Shown here: positions 8,689 through 16,764 of the stretch, piece after piece
How the letters are laid out: each line of letters starts with the position of its first letter
Numbering within the stretch: the first letter of the stretch is position 1
Assembly (NCBI GenBank): GCA_016192525.1
Contig: JACPTZ010000174.1
Coordinates: 1-39,520, forward strand
Length of the DNA stretch: 39,520 bases
Direction of reading: 5' to 3'
Source of the DNA: Planctomycetota bacterium
Lineage (GTDB): Bacteria > Planctomycetota > MHYJ01 > JACPTZ01
Translations under genes and position numbers: made by a program
The notes under the pieces: generated by a model
Databases searched by the model: none
What the model saw: only the letters and a program-made list of their open reading frames with translations
What the model was told of the DNA's origin: nothing

Positions 8689-9246
8689 TCACTTCGGGCG
8701 TCCCGGGGACTTCGGTTCTTCCGGCGCCCCTTCCTTCATCGTCGATCTGAGAAACGCCGCGAGCACGATGGCCTTCCGCTCTTCCGCGAGCCTCCGCAAT
8801 TCCGGGTTCTGTTCCTGAAGCCGCGCGAGGGCGCGCGACCAGCGTCGCTTCTCCATTTTCTCTCGCTCCTCCGGCGCGAGGGGGGGGGGCGTTTCCTCCT
8901 TCCCCTCCGAAGGGAGGGGGAGCGGCAAAGGCGTCAGTCCCCGGGCCTGCTTCAGGACATTCAGGCGGGCGGCGAGTACGGCATCCTCCGTCAGAAGTCC
9001 GCAACGCTGCCTTTCAATGAGCACCAGGGCGCGTCGTCGCTCGGACAGGTTGGCGAAGAGGGCCTTCGCCACCTCCGGATCGAGTCCCTGAAATACCTGG
9101 GCGAGGAGCGCGTCGGTCACCCTGGCCAGCGCCTGCTGGAGGACAGGCGGGGCGAGGTGGGCGAGGTCCTCGAAGCGGCGGAGATCGGCCGGTTCCATGG
9201 GCACCGGCTTCAGCGTATCGCCTGCCGGGCGCCCCCGCAAGCCCAT
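8689..9246 (-). CDS. Stand-alone FliG C-terminal-domain-like protein
   Basis: This 185-residue protein has an N-terminal half that reads like the C-terminal domain of the flagellar switch protein FliG: FEDLAHLAPPVLQQALARV, then a helix with FQGLDPEVAKALFANLSERR, then a region ending in ARLNVLKQARGL. In FliG this domain binds the stator and carries the torque residues. No FliG N or middle domain and no other flagellar gene is near. The second half is charged and helical. Between the halves lies PLPLPLPSEGKEE, encoded by a palindromic DNA hairpin that looks like an inserted repeat. The first ATG has a GGGAAGAG site upstream; an ATG 16 codons later is an alternative. Assignment rests on pattern recognition only, and motor function is unproven. 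Confidence 0.6.
   Translation of the reverse strand: MGLRGRPAGDTLKPVPMEPADLRRFEDLAHLAPPVLQQALARVTDALLAQVFQGLDPEVAKALFANLSERRRALVLIERQRCGLLTEDAVLAARLNVLKQARGLTPLPLPLPSEGKEETPPPLAPEEREKMEKRRWSRALARLQEQNPELRRLAEERKAIVLAAFLRSTMKEGAPEEPKSPGRPK
8899..8922. repeat. GC-rich hairpin inside the FliG-C-like gene
   Basis: Two 10-base arms (one G-T pair) enclose a GAAG loop. Read on the - strand, the element encodes the low-complexity PLPLPSEGK stretch that links the two halves of the protein. The palindrome and odd composition suggest an inserted coding repeat. Confidence 0.4.
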
Positions 9247-9267
9247 TCTTGCTCTTCCCGAAAAACC

Positions 9268-9295
9268 TTGCCCGGGGCCGGGAAATCGCTATACT
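9268..9295 (+). promoter_or_regulatory. Putative promoter of rplC
   Basis: TTGCCC and TATACT are separated by 16 bases, about 60 bases before the rplC start and inside the divergent intergenic gap. The -10 box matches five of six consensus bases and the -35 box four of six. The start site would fall near 9302, giving a leader of about 54 bases that ends in the GGAGGT ribosome-binding site. Confidence 0.5.
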
Positions 9296-9355
9296 TCTCA
9301 GGTTTCGGGACACCGCCCCGGAGTGATCGGGGCCCTTCGGTCGTGGAGGTTTGAG

Positions 9356-10063
9356 ATGATCCGCTCCCTGCTCGGCAAGAAGATCGGGATGACCCAGGTC
9401 TTCAATGAAGACGGTGCGGCCATTCCCGTGACCGTCATCGAGGCCGGTCCCTGCCCGGTCGTCCAGATCCGCAAGAAGGACGTCGACGGCTACACGGCCC
9501 TTCAGCTCGGTTTCGACCGCAAGCGCGAGCGCAGCGTGATCAAGCCGGAGAAAGGACACTTCGCCACGGCGGGAGTGGAGGTGAAGAAAGTGCTGCGCGA
9601 GGTGGAGTGGAATGGATCCGGAGACGTGACGCCGGGTCAGCCCTTCTCCGTCGACATCTTCGCGAACACCGACCTCGTGAATGTTCAGGGAGTGACGAAG
9701 GGCAAGGGATTCCAGGGGGTCGTGCGGCGATGGGGATTCCACGGCGGCCCCGCCACGCACGGCCAGTCGGACCGCGAACGCGCTCCGGGCTCCCTCGGTC
9801 GCCAGCACTCGATCTCACAGGGAGTGTATCCCGGCAAGAAGATGGGCGGCCACATGGGGAACGTCAGACGCACGATCCGCCATCTCCAGGTGGTCCGGGT
9901 CGACAAGGACCGGAATCTTCTCCTGCTCCGGGGCGCCGTGCCGGGGGCAAACGGGGGCACGCTCCTCATCACCTCCGTTCGCGAGAAGGGGGAACACCAC
10001 GCGGCGACGGTCGAGTCGAAGAAGAACCCCGCCAAGTCCAAGGCCAAGGCCGCGATGAAGTAA
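9356..10063 (+). CDS. rplC: 50S ribosomal protein L3
   Basis: L3 is an early-assembling large-subunit protein whose central loop reaches the peptidyl-transferase centre. The N-terminus MIRSLLGKKIGMTQVF and the central stretch VTKGKGFQGVVRRWGF followed by GPATHGQS and RAPGSLG are diagnostic. The length of 235 residues is slightly above the usual 205-215 because of an Ala/Lys-rich tail (NPAKSKAKAAMK). GGAGGT at 9345-9350 fixes the start. It is unusual that L3 stands alone: rpsJ does not precede it and rplD, rplW and rplB do not follow, as they do in nearly all S10 operons. The next gene is an unrelated lipoprotein protease. Confidence 0.96.
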   Translation: MIRSLLGKKIGMTQVFNEDGAAIPVTVIEAGPCPVVQIRKKDVDGYTALQLGFDRKRERSVIKPEKGHFATAGVEVKKVLREVEWNGSGDVTPGQPFSVDIFANTDLVNVQGVTKGKGFQGVVRRWGFHGGPATHGQSDRERAPGSLGRQHSISQGVYPGKKMGGHMGNVRRTIRHLQVVRVDKDRNLLLLRGAVPGANGGTLLITSVREKGEHHAATVESKKNPAKSKAKAAMK

Positions 10064-10136
10064 ACCGCGAATGGCGCGGAGGACGCGGACTGAGTCGCGG
10101 ATCGGCCGGGATCGGCGCACGCGGCGGAGATCGGTG

Positions 10137-11477
10137 ATGGGACTTCTCTCCCGAAGACTCCGGGCCTCAATCGTCTTCCTGTCGATACTCCTCGTGGCCG
10201 CCGGCTGCGCGCGGAACCCCGTGACGGGGAAACGCGAGCTGATGATCATCTCGGAGGCGCATGAGCAGTCGATCGGCGCCGCCGCCGCCCCGGGGATCGA
10301 GGCCCAGTTCGATGGCCCCTACGAGGACCCGGTTCTTTCCGAGTACGTGAACGACGTCGGCCAGCGCCTCGCTCGGGTCTCCCACCGTCCGACGATCCCA
10401 TATCAGTACACCGTCCTCAACACCTCCACTCCGAACGCGTTCGCCCTGCCCGGCGGATACATCTACGTCACCCGCGGCCTCCTGGTCCGGATGCAGAACG
10501 AGGCGCAGCTCGCGGCGGTCCTGGGACACGAGACCGGTCACGTCGCCGCGCGGCACGGGGCGAAGCACCTTCAGACCGCCATCGGCGCCGCCCTCATCCT
10601 CGAAGGCATCCAGATCTATGATGCCTCGCGCCACGAGGGAAAGACGCGGCGCGAAGTGGCCACCGCGGCGGCCGTCGGCTCGGCCGTCTTCGGACTCGTC
10701 CAGCTCGGCTACAGCCGGAGCGACGAGTACGAGGCGGACCGCCTCGGCACCGAGTACACCTACAAGTCGCAGTACAACCCGCTCGGGATGGTGGAGCTGC
10801 TCCAAGTCCTCCAGCAGGCCGGCGGCCGGGAGGGCTCCTCGCTCGAGGAGTTTTTCTCGACGCATCCCCTGACCCGGAAGCGGATCGACGAGGTGCGGAA
10901 TGAGATCGTCGACCGCTTCCCCGACTCCGAGAAGAACCCGGCGCTCGCCTATCACCCCGAGGCCTTCCAGCAGAAGACGGCCGGGGTCAGGGCCGCCCAC
11001 AAGACCTACGAGAAGTACGACCGGGCGGAGGAGCGCCGGCGATCGGGGAAACCGGGCGAGGCCCTGGGCCTGTACGGAGAGGCGATCCAGGAGCGGCCCC
11101 AGGAGCCGCTGTTCGCGTTGGGGCGCGGCGAAGCCCTTCTCGCGCTCGGAAGGACGGGCGAGGCCGAAGCCGATTTCCGTCGCGCCTTCGGCCGGCCCGC
11201 GCTCGCCTTGAGGGCGCAGTACGGCCTTGGACGGGCGTCGCTCGCGCGCCGCGACTTTGCCGGCGCCCGGCGCCTCCTCGAACCGGTCGTCCGCAGCGTC
11301 CCGGCCTCGGCCGGACCCCACTTCGCCCTGGCACAGGCCTATCGCGGGCTTGGGATGCTGCCTCAGGCCCGCGTCGAGTACGCCAATGTGCTCGAGTGTG
11401 CGGATGAAGGCGTCGAGGCCGACGCGGCCCGTTCCGCCCTCGGGGAGATCGGCCCGCCGCCCCGGGAAGGGGAATGA
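10137..11477 (+). CDS. M48-family metalloprotease lipoprotein with TPRs (BepA-like)
   Basis: This 446-residue protein is a predicted zinc metallopeptidase of the outer-membrane quality-control type. I start it at the ATG after GGAG (10124-10127), which gives MGLLSRRL, a hydrophobic segment and the lipobox VAAGC with Cys 24, so it should be a lipoprotein. The zinc site is HETGH at 131-135, with the third ligand in EYEADRLG (Glu 199). The segment STHPLTRKRI follows, as in M48 enzymes. From about residue 300 on it has TPR-like helical pairs (ALGLYGEAIQERPQEP, AQYGLGRASLARRDFAGA). The M48 plus TPR layout matches BepA/YfgC, which helps assemble or degrade LptD and BAM substrates. It lies 74 bases after rplC and 22 bases before a glycosyltransferase gene. 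Confidence 0.9.
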   Translation: MGLLSRRLRASIVFLSILLVAAGCARNPVTGKRELMIISEAHEQSIGAAAAPGIEAQFDGPYEDPVLSEYVNDVGQRLARVSHRPTIPYQYTVLNTSTPNAFALPGGYIYVTRGLLVRMQNEAQLAAVLGHETGHVAARHGAKHLQTAIGAALILEGIQIYDASRHEGKTRREVATAAAVGSAVFGLVQLGYSRSDEYEADRLGTEYTYKSQYNPLGMVELLQVLQQAGGREGSSLEEFFSTHPLTRKRIDEVRNEIVDRFPDSEKNPALAYHPEAFQQKTAGVRAAHKTYEKYDRAEERRRSGKPGEALGLYGEAIQERPQEPLFALGRGEALLALGRTGEAEADFRRAFGRPALALRAQYGLGRASLARRDFAGARRLLEPVVRSVPASAGPHFALAQAYRGLGMLPQARVEYANVLECADEGVEADAARSALGEIGPPPREGE

Positions 11478-11499
11478 ACCTCCCGTCCCCCGAGGCGGC

Positions 11500-12777
11500 A
11501 TGAGAATTCTGCACCTCTACGGCGACTACCGGTGGACCGGCCCCGCGGAGCCGGTCGTCACCCTCTGCCTCGCCCTGCGCCGACTCGGCCACACGGTCCA
11601 CTTCGCCTGCCGCGCCACCCCTCGCCGCGTCCGCCAGTCGATCGAGCGGGAGGCGATCGCCCGCGGACTCAAGCCGGTCACCGCCTTCCATCTCAACCGC
11701 TATTTCAACGTCCTCGCGAACCTCTCCGACCTGCGTTCCATCCGTCGCTTCTGCGAGCGGGAAAAGATCGATCTCGTCCACACGCACCTTTCGCACGATC
11801 ATCTGATCGGGGGGCTCGCCGCGCGGCGGGTCTGGCCGGTCGAGGCGACCCCCGCCGGTCGGGCTCCCTTCGCGGGGGCGTTTCGGGCGCTGTTTCCCTC
11901 CGCTCGAAGGAGCCGGGAGGATCGGGGAGCGGAGCGGGCGGGTCCGCGGATCGTGCGCACCAACCACAAGGGGATTCCGCTCAAGCCCGGTTCCGGAAAC
12001 CGCTGGCTCGCTCGATCGCTCACCGACGGATACTCCGGTTTCTCCCGCGCGGCCCTCGCGACGGACCGGCTGGCCCTGGGGATCCCCGATGAGCGGACCG
12101 CCGTTCTCCCTCTCGCCATCGATCTGGCCCGATTCGTCCCGCGCTTTCCCCCCCCCGGCCTCCGGACCACGCTGGGGATACCCGAAGGCGTCCCCCTGGG
12201 CGGCATCGTGGCGCGGATGCAGCGGCATCGCCGGTTCGACGTGCTTCTTCACGCCCTGGCCCGGGCGATGGCGCAGGTGCCCGACCTGCACTTCTGCGTC
12301 ATCGGTCGGGGCACGCATCGCCGGAAGGTGGCCATCGAGCCGGCGCGCGAGATGGGACTCGCCGGCCGCGTCCACTTCGCCGGGTACCTGAAAGAGGGAT
12401 ATCTGGACACTCTGGCGGCGCTCGACTTCAAGGTCTTCCTCGTCCCCGGCTCCGACGGCACCTGCCGGGCGGTTCGCGAGGTGATGGCGATGGGAAAGCC
12501 GGTCATCGCCGCCCGGCGCGGAATGCTTCCGGAGATTGTGCGGGACGGTCTCACGGGGATCGTCGTGGAGGAGGGTCCGGAGCCGCTCTCGCAGGCGATC
12601 GTCGCGCTCGCGCGCGATCCTGCGCGGCGCGCCGCCCTTGGGGCGGCCGCGCGGGAGAGCGCGTTGCGGGACTATGATGTAGAGGCCCAGGCCCGTGCCT
12701 GTCTCGACTGGTACGAACGCATCTGCTCGCTTCCCCCGGCCGGCCCCGGCCCCCTCTGGATCGGTAAGAGACGCTGA
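11500..12777 (+). CDS. Glycosyltransferase family 4 (GT-B fold)
   Basis: This 425-residue enzyme probably transfers a sugar from an activated nucleotide donor to a surface-glycan acceptor at the cytoplasmic face. The start MRILHLYGDYRWTGPAE is the usual first beta strand and glycine-containing loop of the GT-B N-domain. VHTHLSHDHLIGGL near residue 90 is typical of the family. The C-domain has ARMQRHRRFDVLLHAL, a VIGRG turn and the donor-site segment REVMAMGKPVIA, which corresponds to the E-x7-E region. An inserted, low-conservation stretch (about residues 115-145) separates the two domains. The next gene, a flippase, starts two bases after the stop, so the two are probably one operon for a lipid-linked glycan. 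The exact sugar is unknown. Confidence 0.88.
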   Translation: MRILHLYGDYRWTGPAEPVVTLCLALRRLGHTVHFACRATPRRVRQSIEREAIARGLKPVTAFHLNRYFNVLANLSDLRSIRRFCEREKIDLVHTHLSHDHLIGGLAARRVWPVEATPAGRAPFAGAFRALFPSARRSREDRGAERAGPRIVRTNHKGIPLKPGSGNRWLARSLTDGYSGFSRAALATDRLALGIPDERTAVLPLAIDLARFVPRFPPPGLRTTLGIPEGVPLGGIVARMQRHRRFDVLLHALARAMAQVPDLHFCVIGRGTHRRKVAIEPAREMGLAGRVHFAGYLKEGYLDTLAALDFKVFLVPGSDGTCRAVREVMAMGKPVIAARRGMLPEIVRDGLTGIVVEEGPEPLSQAIVALARDPARRAALGAAARESALRDYDVEAQARACLDWYERICSLPPAGPGPLWIGKRR

Positions 12778-12779
12778 CG

Positions 12780-14270
12780 ATGGCCGTGCGGACCCTGGCC
12801 CGAAATGCGATCGCCCTCCTCGCCGCCCGCGGAGCGACGAAAGTCCTCTCCTTCGCGGTCTCTCTGCTCCTTGTTTCCTATCTCGGTGCGGCGCGCCTCG
12901 GTCAGTACACCAGCCTGATGGCGGCGGTGGTCATCGGAGAGGGGATCGTGGCGCTCGGCCTGCCGCTCTGGCTGATCCGGGCCTGTTCCCGGACGCCGGA
13001 AGATGCCGCGCGTCTGGTCCGGCACGCCCTTTTTCTCGTGACCCTGACCGGGGGGACCTTCACCCTGGGGCTTCTGATTCAGGCCTGCGTCTTTGGAGCC
13101 GACCGTCTCCAGGTGGCGGCCTATGGAATCACCGGGATGGGTTTGAGTCTCTGGGCGGTGGGCGCTGTTTACAATGCGGCCACCTCGGCCTCCGAGCGGA
13201 TGCACCATGTGGCGCTCATCGACGTGGTCTGTGTCGGGATCCGGGTGGGACTGGTGGCGGCCGTGGTGGCGCTCCGGCTCGGAGTGCTGGAGCTGGCCGG
13301 CGCATACGCCGTCGCCCAACTGATCGCGGCCATCCTCGCCTCGGCCATTTCCCCGGCACGCTTCCGGCGGCCGGAAGGGAAGCCGGGAGGGCGTGGCCTC
13401 GATCGCCGACTCCTCAGGGAGATGCTCAGCGGAACCTGGCCGTTTGCGCTCACGGCCCTCTTCGTCGGCTTGTACTTCCGCGCGGATGTCTACGTTCTTC
13501 TGGCCTGGCATGGAGAGCGGGGCGTGGGCTTGTTCGACGCCGCCTACAGACTGATCTCGGAGGGAATCGCGGCGGCCGGAATCCTGGGGGGGATACTCCT
13601 GCCGCAGCTTTCCGCCGGGTGGAAGCACGACCCGGCGGCATTCCATCGGTTGTTTGCAGGCGGCACCCGTCTCTGCTCCTCGGCCGCCTGTGCCGTGGCC
13701 CTGACGATCTGGTTGCTCGCCGAGCCGCTGGCGGAACTCTATGCCGGGGATTACGCGGGAACGTCGTCCCTGCTCCGCGTGCTCTCCCCCTCGATCGCCT
13801 TGGCGGGGGCCGGAGCCCCGGCCATCAACGCCGTGCTGGCCCTCGGACGCGAGAAGACCTGGCTGGCGTGTGTCGCCATCGTGGCCCTGGCGAAGCTCGC
13901 CGGCAATCTCCTGTGGGTCCCCGAGTTTGGACCCGTGGCGGCGGCGTGGGCCAGTGTGACGTCTGAGGCCGCGCTGCTGGGCGCGCTGGTCTTCGTCTGC
14001 CGGCGCCTTCTCGGAACCCTGTCGGGATGGGGCGGTGCGGTCACTCCCCTGATGGCGGCCGCGCTCGGCGCGGCGGTGGGACTTCTCTTCCCGCAGAATC
14101 CCTGGACGGGAGCGATCCTTGGTCTGGCCACCTACGGGACCGTCCTTCTCGCGGGCGGGTTCTTCACGTCGGAGGATGCCCGTCGCTGGAGGGAGCTCTG
14201 GAGCACGCGCGCGCCGGCCGGATCATTACCGAACGGCCCGGCGCCCGAGGCCGGGGGCCGCTCGTCCTGA
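12780..14270 (+). CDS. Wzx-type polysaccharide flippase (MOP superfamily)
   Basis: This 496-residue integral membrane protein has about 12-14 hydrophobic helices (ALLAARGATKVLSFAVSLLLV, the two-helix block around residues 75-115, VALTIWLLAEPLAELY, LGAAVGLLFP and others). The N-terminal order, a helix, SYLGAARLGQYTSLMA and then a pair of helices, fits the polysaccharide biosynthesis protein branch of the MOP superfamily, which moves undecaprenyl-linked oligosaccharides across the inner membrane. The short hydrophilic C-tail ends in a Gly/Pro-rich stretch. It is coupled to the GT4 gene just upstream and ends convergently with the ORF6N pseudogene. The substrate cannot be read from the sequence. 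MurJ is less likely because its signature is not seen. Confidence 0.87.
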   Translation: MAVRTLARNAIALLAARGATKVLSFAVSLLLVSYLGAARLGQYTSLMAAVVIGEGIVALGLPLWLIRACSRTPEDAARLVRHALFLVTLTGGTFTLGLLIQACVFGADRLQVAAYGITGMGLSLWAVGAVYNAATSASERMHHVALIDVVCVGIRVGLVAAVVALRLGVLELAGAYAVAQLIAAILASAISPARFRRPEGKPGGRGLDRRLLREMLSGTWPFALTALFVGLYFRADVYVLLAWHGERGVGLFDAAYRLISEGIAAAGILGGILLPQLSAGWKHDPAAFHRLFAGGTRLCSSAACAVALTIWLLAEPLAELYAGDYAGTSSLLRVLSPSIALAGAGAPAINAVLALGREKTWLACVAIVALAKLAGNLLWVPEFGPVAAAWASVTSEAALLGALVFVCRRLLGTLSGWGGAVTPLMAAALGAAVGLLFPQNPWTGAILGLATYGTVLLAGGFFTSEDARRWRELWSTRAPAGSLPNGPAPEAGGRSS

Positions 14271-14341
14271 GCGAGCCCGCAGCACCTGCGACGGGATTCA
14301 CCCGGCGCCGGTCGACCGCGAGGCCGCATAAGACCCCGGGC

Positions 14342-15022
14342 TCACGCCCCGGGCCTTGTCGCACTGCGGCTCTTCCGGGTCGCGCGATAGGCGGACGACC
14401 TGTCGCGGACATGGAATCCGATCGCCCTCGGCGGCGGACCTGGTGGCGCCGTCAGCGCCCGGATTGCATCGAACACGGCCCGGCACTGCTGGTCGTAGCG
14501 TCCCTCCAGCTCGTCCAGCCGTCGGGCGAGGTCGGCGTGCGCGGCCAGGAGCGAACGCAGGCGGACGAACACGCGCATGATCTCGATGTTCACCCTCACG
14601 GCGCGCGGACGGCGCAACACGCTCGAGAGCATCGCCACGCCTTCCTGGGTGAACGCGAGCACCGGTTTGCGGCGCCCGCCCCGCCCGGGCTTGGGTATCG
14701 CATTCTGCGATATCAAACCCGCCCCCTCCGGAGGCTCTTTTGATGTGCCAATTTGGTACATCGGGTTACCGGCCGCTTTCGTGCCCTCGACGGGCCCGGT
14801 CTTTGATATTCCACTCTGGAATATCAAACGTGCAACCTCTTTGGCCTCAAGTGGAAACATGAAATCTGCGGGGAAGCGTTCTGTGTTGCGACGAACCGCC
14901 TTGTTAAGGTTGAAGGTCGTCACTCCTTAGAGCGCGGCAAGGTCGGAATCGAGCATCACCTTGTGTCCGCGCACCATGCGGATGAGGCGCTCGAAGTTCG
15001 CCGCCGGCACGAGATCGCCCAT
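14342..15022 (-). pseudogene. ORF6N-domain gene interrupted by one in-frame TAA
   Basis: The - strand frame from the ATG at 15022 encodes an N-terminus with HKVMLDSDLAAL, then TAA at 14927-14929, then continues in the same frame as GVTTFNLNKAVRRN. In intact ORF6N proteins this joint reads DLAxLYGV, so the conserved Tyr codon has become a stop. The rest matches the family: RFPADFMF near the start, VLAFTQEGVAMLSSVLR, VNIEIMRVFVRLR, a helical ARRLDELEGRYD and AIGFHV near the end. ORF6N proteins are phage- and mobile-element-linked DNA-binding proteins related to KilA-N/Bro. AAGGG seven bases upstream supports the ATG. A GTG two codons after the stop could reinitiate, giving a protein that lacks the first part of the domain. 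It sits last in the pyrBC-kinase cluster. Confidence 0.8.
14802..14828. repeat. Perfect 12-bp inverted repeat inside the ORF6N gene
   Basis: TTTGATATTCCA and TGGAATATCAAA flank CTC. It encodes part of the first of three related protein units (FQSGISK, YQIGTSK, SQNAIPK). A second, imperfect palindrome with a three-base centre (GATGTGCCA / TGGTACATC) lies about 60 bases to the left and encodes the middle unit. Confidence 0.7.
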
Positions 15023-15105
15023 GCTTTGCCCTTCTTCGGGGGTCTGCCGATGAAGCCAACATCTCGGGCAGTTGTGCGCCGCTGCGCGTGTCTCGCGGGA
15101 CCGCG

Positions 15106-15924
15106 TCACTCCCCCCCTGAGATCGCGGTCAACTCCTCCACCAGCGCCTCGGCGCTCGGGAATCGCGCGGCGGGATCCTTCTCCAGGCACTTCAGCACGA
15201 GATCGTCGATCCGCTTCGGCAACGTCGTGACGACGAGGCTGGGCGGCGGAGGGACCGTGCTCAGGTGCTGCTTGAAGATGTCCCCCGTCCTGAAAGGGAG
15301 CGTGCCCGTCAGCATCTCGTAGAGCGTCATGCCGAGACCGTAGAGGTCGGTCCGGCCGTCGATGGCATCGCCGCGGATCTGCTCGGGCGAGATGTAGTGG
15401 GGGGAGCCCGCGAACGCCGTGCTGGTGCGGCCCGCCAGCGCGATCGACTTCCCGAGCCCGAAATCCAGAATCTTCACCGTCGCCGCCGGGAGCATCGAAG
15501 CCCGGCCCGGGACGTAGCCCGCCACGAGGATATTGCTCGGCTTGATGTTGCGGTGCACCATCTTCCGGCCGTGCGCATGCGCGAGCCCCCGCCCCGCCTC
15601 GGCGGCGATGTACAGGGCGTCCGCCGGCGCGAGACGGCCGTAGGTCCGCAGCAGGTCCCGCACGTTCCTTCCGTTCACGAACTCGGTGACGAGGTAGCAC
15701 TTGCCGTCGGAGCGGCCGAACTGGAGGAGCGTGATGATGTTCGCGTGCGCCAGCCGCGCCGTGATGCTCGCCTCCCGGCGAAACGCCTCCTGGACCTCGG
15801 GGTCCCGGTCGAAGGCGCTCGTCAGCACCTTGAGGACCACCGTCCGCTTCGATTCCTCGTCCTGCGCCCGATAGACGATGGCGCAGGTGCTCCGTCCGAG
15901 TTCCGCCAGCGGGGTATAGTTCAT
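15106..15924 (-). CDS. Predicted Ser/Thr pseudokinase, HRN in place of HRD
   Basis: This 272-residue protein aligns column by column with the kinase encoded just upstream and is clearly its duplicate. It keeps the ATP-site Lys 32 (VVLKVL), Glu 51, Asn 131 and DFG at 154-156, and has HYISPEQIRGDAIDGRTDLYGLG. The catalytic Asp of HRD is Asn 126 (VHRNIKPSN; the codon is AAC), and the glycine loop is GRSTCA, without the second and third glycines. Loss of both features predicts little or no phosphotransfer, though nucleotide binding is possible. Pseudokinases commonly act as allosteric partners of an active kinase. Here the active paralogue ends three bases upstream. There is no membrane helix or output domain. 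The ATG giving MNYTPLAELG is used. Confidence 0.85.
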   Translation of the reverse strand: MNYTPLAELGRSTCAIVYRAQDEESKRTVVLKVLTSAFDRDPEVQEAFRREASITARLAHANIITLLQFGRSDGKCYLVTEFVNGRNVRDLLRTYGRLAPADALYIAAEAGRGLAHAHGRKMVHRNIKPSNILVAGYVPGRASMLPAATVKILDFGLGKSIALAGRTSTAFAGSPHYISPEQIRGDAIDGRTDLYGLGMTLYEMLTGTLPFRTGDIFKQHLSTVPPPPSLVVTTLPKRIDDLVLKCLEKDPAARFPSAEALVEELTAISGGE

Positions 15925-15927
15925 GGG

Positions 15928-16758
15928 TCAGTCCGGGAACGGGCCCTTGCGTCGCGCCCCCTCGAGGACCGAGAGCACCGCCTCGGCGCCGGGATAACGC
16001 TTCGCGGGGTCCTTTTCGAGGCAGCGCAGGACGATCGGATCGAGCATCTTCGGCAGGACATCCACGTAGTCGCTCGGCGCCGGCGCCGGGGTGCTCAAGT
16101 GGTGGGCGTAGACGTCGCCCGTCGTGAAGGGGACGGTCCCGGTGAGCATCTCGAAGAGGGTCACCCCGAAGGCGTAGATGTCGGTGCGGGCATCCACTGC
16201 GTCTCCCCGGATCTGCTCCGGGGAGATATAGAACGGGGTCCCCGCGAGGGCCGTGCTGGTCGGGGCTGCGTGGGCGATGGACTTTCCGAGGCCGAAGTCG
16301 AGGATCTTGACGGTGGCGGGGGGTCCGTCGGCGGCGTGTTTCGGGACGTAGTTCGCGATCAGGATGTTCGTCGGCTTGATGTCGCGATGGACGAGCTGCC
16401 GGTGGTGGGCGTGCGCGAGACCGCGGCATATCTCGGCCCCGATGAAGAGGGCGTCCTCCACCGGCAGATGACCGTGGCGCCGGAGCACCTCGCGGAGCGT
16501 CGCTCCGTCGATGAACTCCATGGCGAGGTAGTACTGCTCCTCGAACTCGCCGCTCTCGTACAGCGAGACGATGTTCGGATGCCGGAGGATCGCGGTCAGC
16601 GCGGCCTCCTTGTGGAACGCCTCGATGGCCTGCGGGGTGCTCTTGAGGGCGGGCGACAGGAGCTTGAGGGCGACGATGCGGCCGTCCCGCGGGTCCTGCG
16701 CCCTGAAGACGTTTCCGAACGAGCCCTTGCCGAGCGGCGTGAGGATTCTGTAGCGCAT
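15928..16758 (-). CDS. Hanks-type Ser/Thr protein kinase
   Basis: This 276-residue cytoplasmic kinase domain is complete: glycine loop GKGSFG at 10-15, ATP-anchoring Lys 32 (VALKLL), Glu 51, catalytic loop HRDIKPTN at 124-131, DFG at 154-156 and an activation segment ending in YISPEQIRGD. It ends near residue 270 with no PASTA, TPR or transmembrane region, so it is a bare kinase domain. It starts six bases after the stop of the NYN nuclease gene and ends three bases before the pseudokinase gene, so the three are likely co-transcribed. The presence of an inactive twin suggests regulation of one by the other. The natural substrate is unknown. Confidence 0.93.
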   Translation of the reverse strand: MRYRILTPLGKGSFGNVFRAQDPRDGRIVALKLLSPALKSTPQAIEAFHKEAALTAILRHPNIVSLYESGEFEEQYYLAMEFIDGATLREVLRRHGHLPVEDALFIGAEICRGLAHAHHRQLVHRDIKPTNILIANYVPKHAADGPPATVKILDFGLGKSIAHAAPTSTALAGTPFYISPEQIRGDAVDARTDIYAFGVTLFEMLTGTVPFTTGDVYAHHLSTPAPAPSDYVDVLPKMLDPIVLRCLEKDPAKRYPGAEAVLSVLEGARRKGPFPD

Positions 16759-16764
16759 CCCGCG

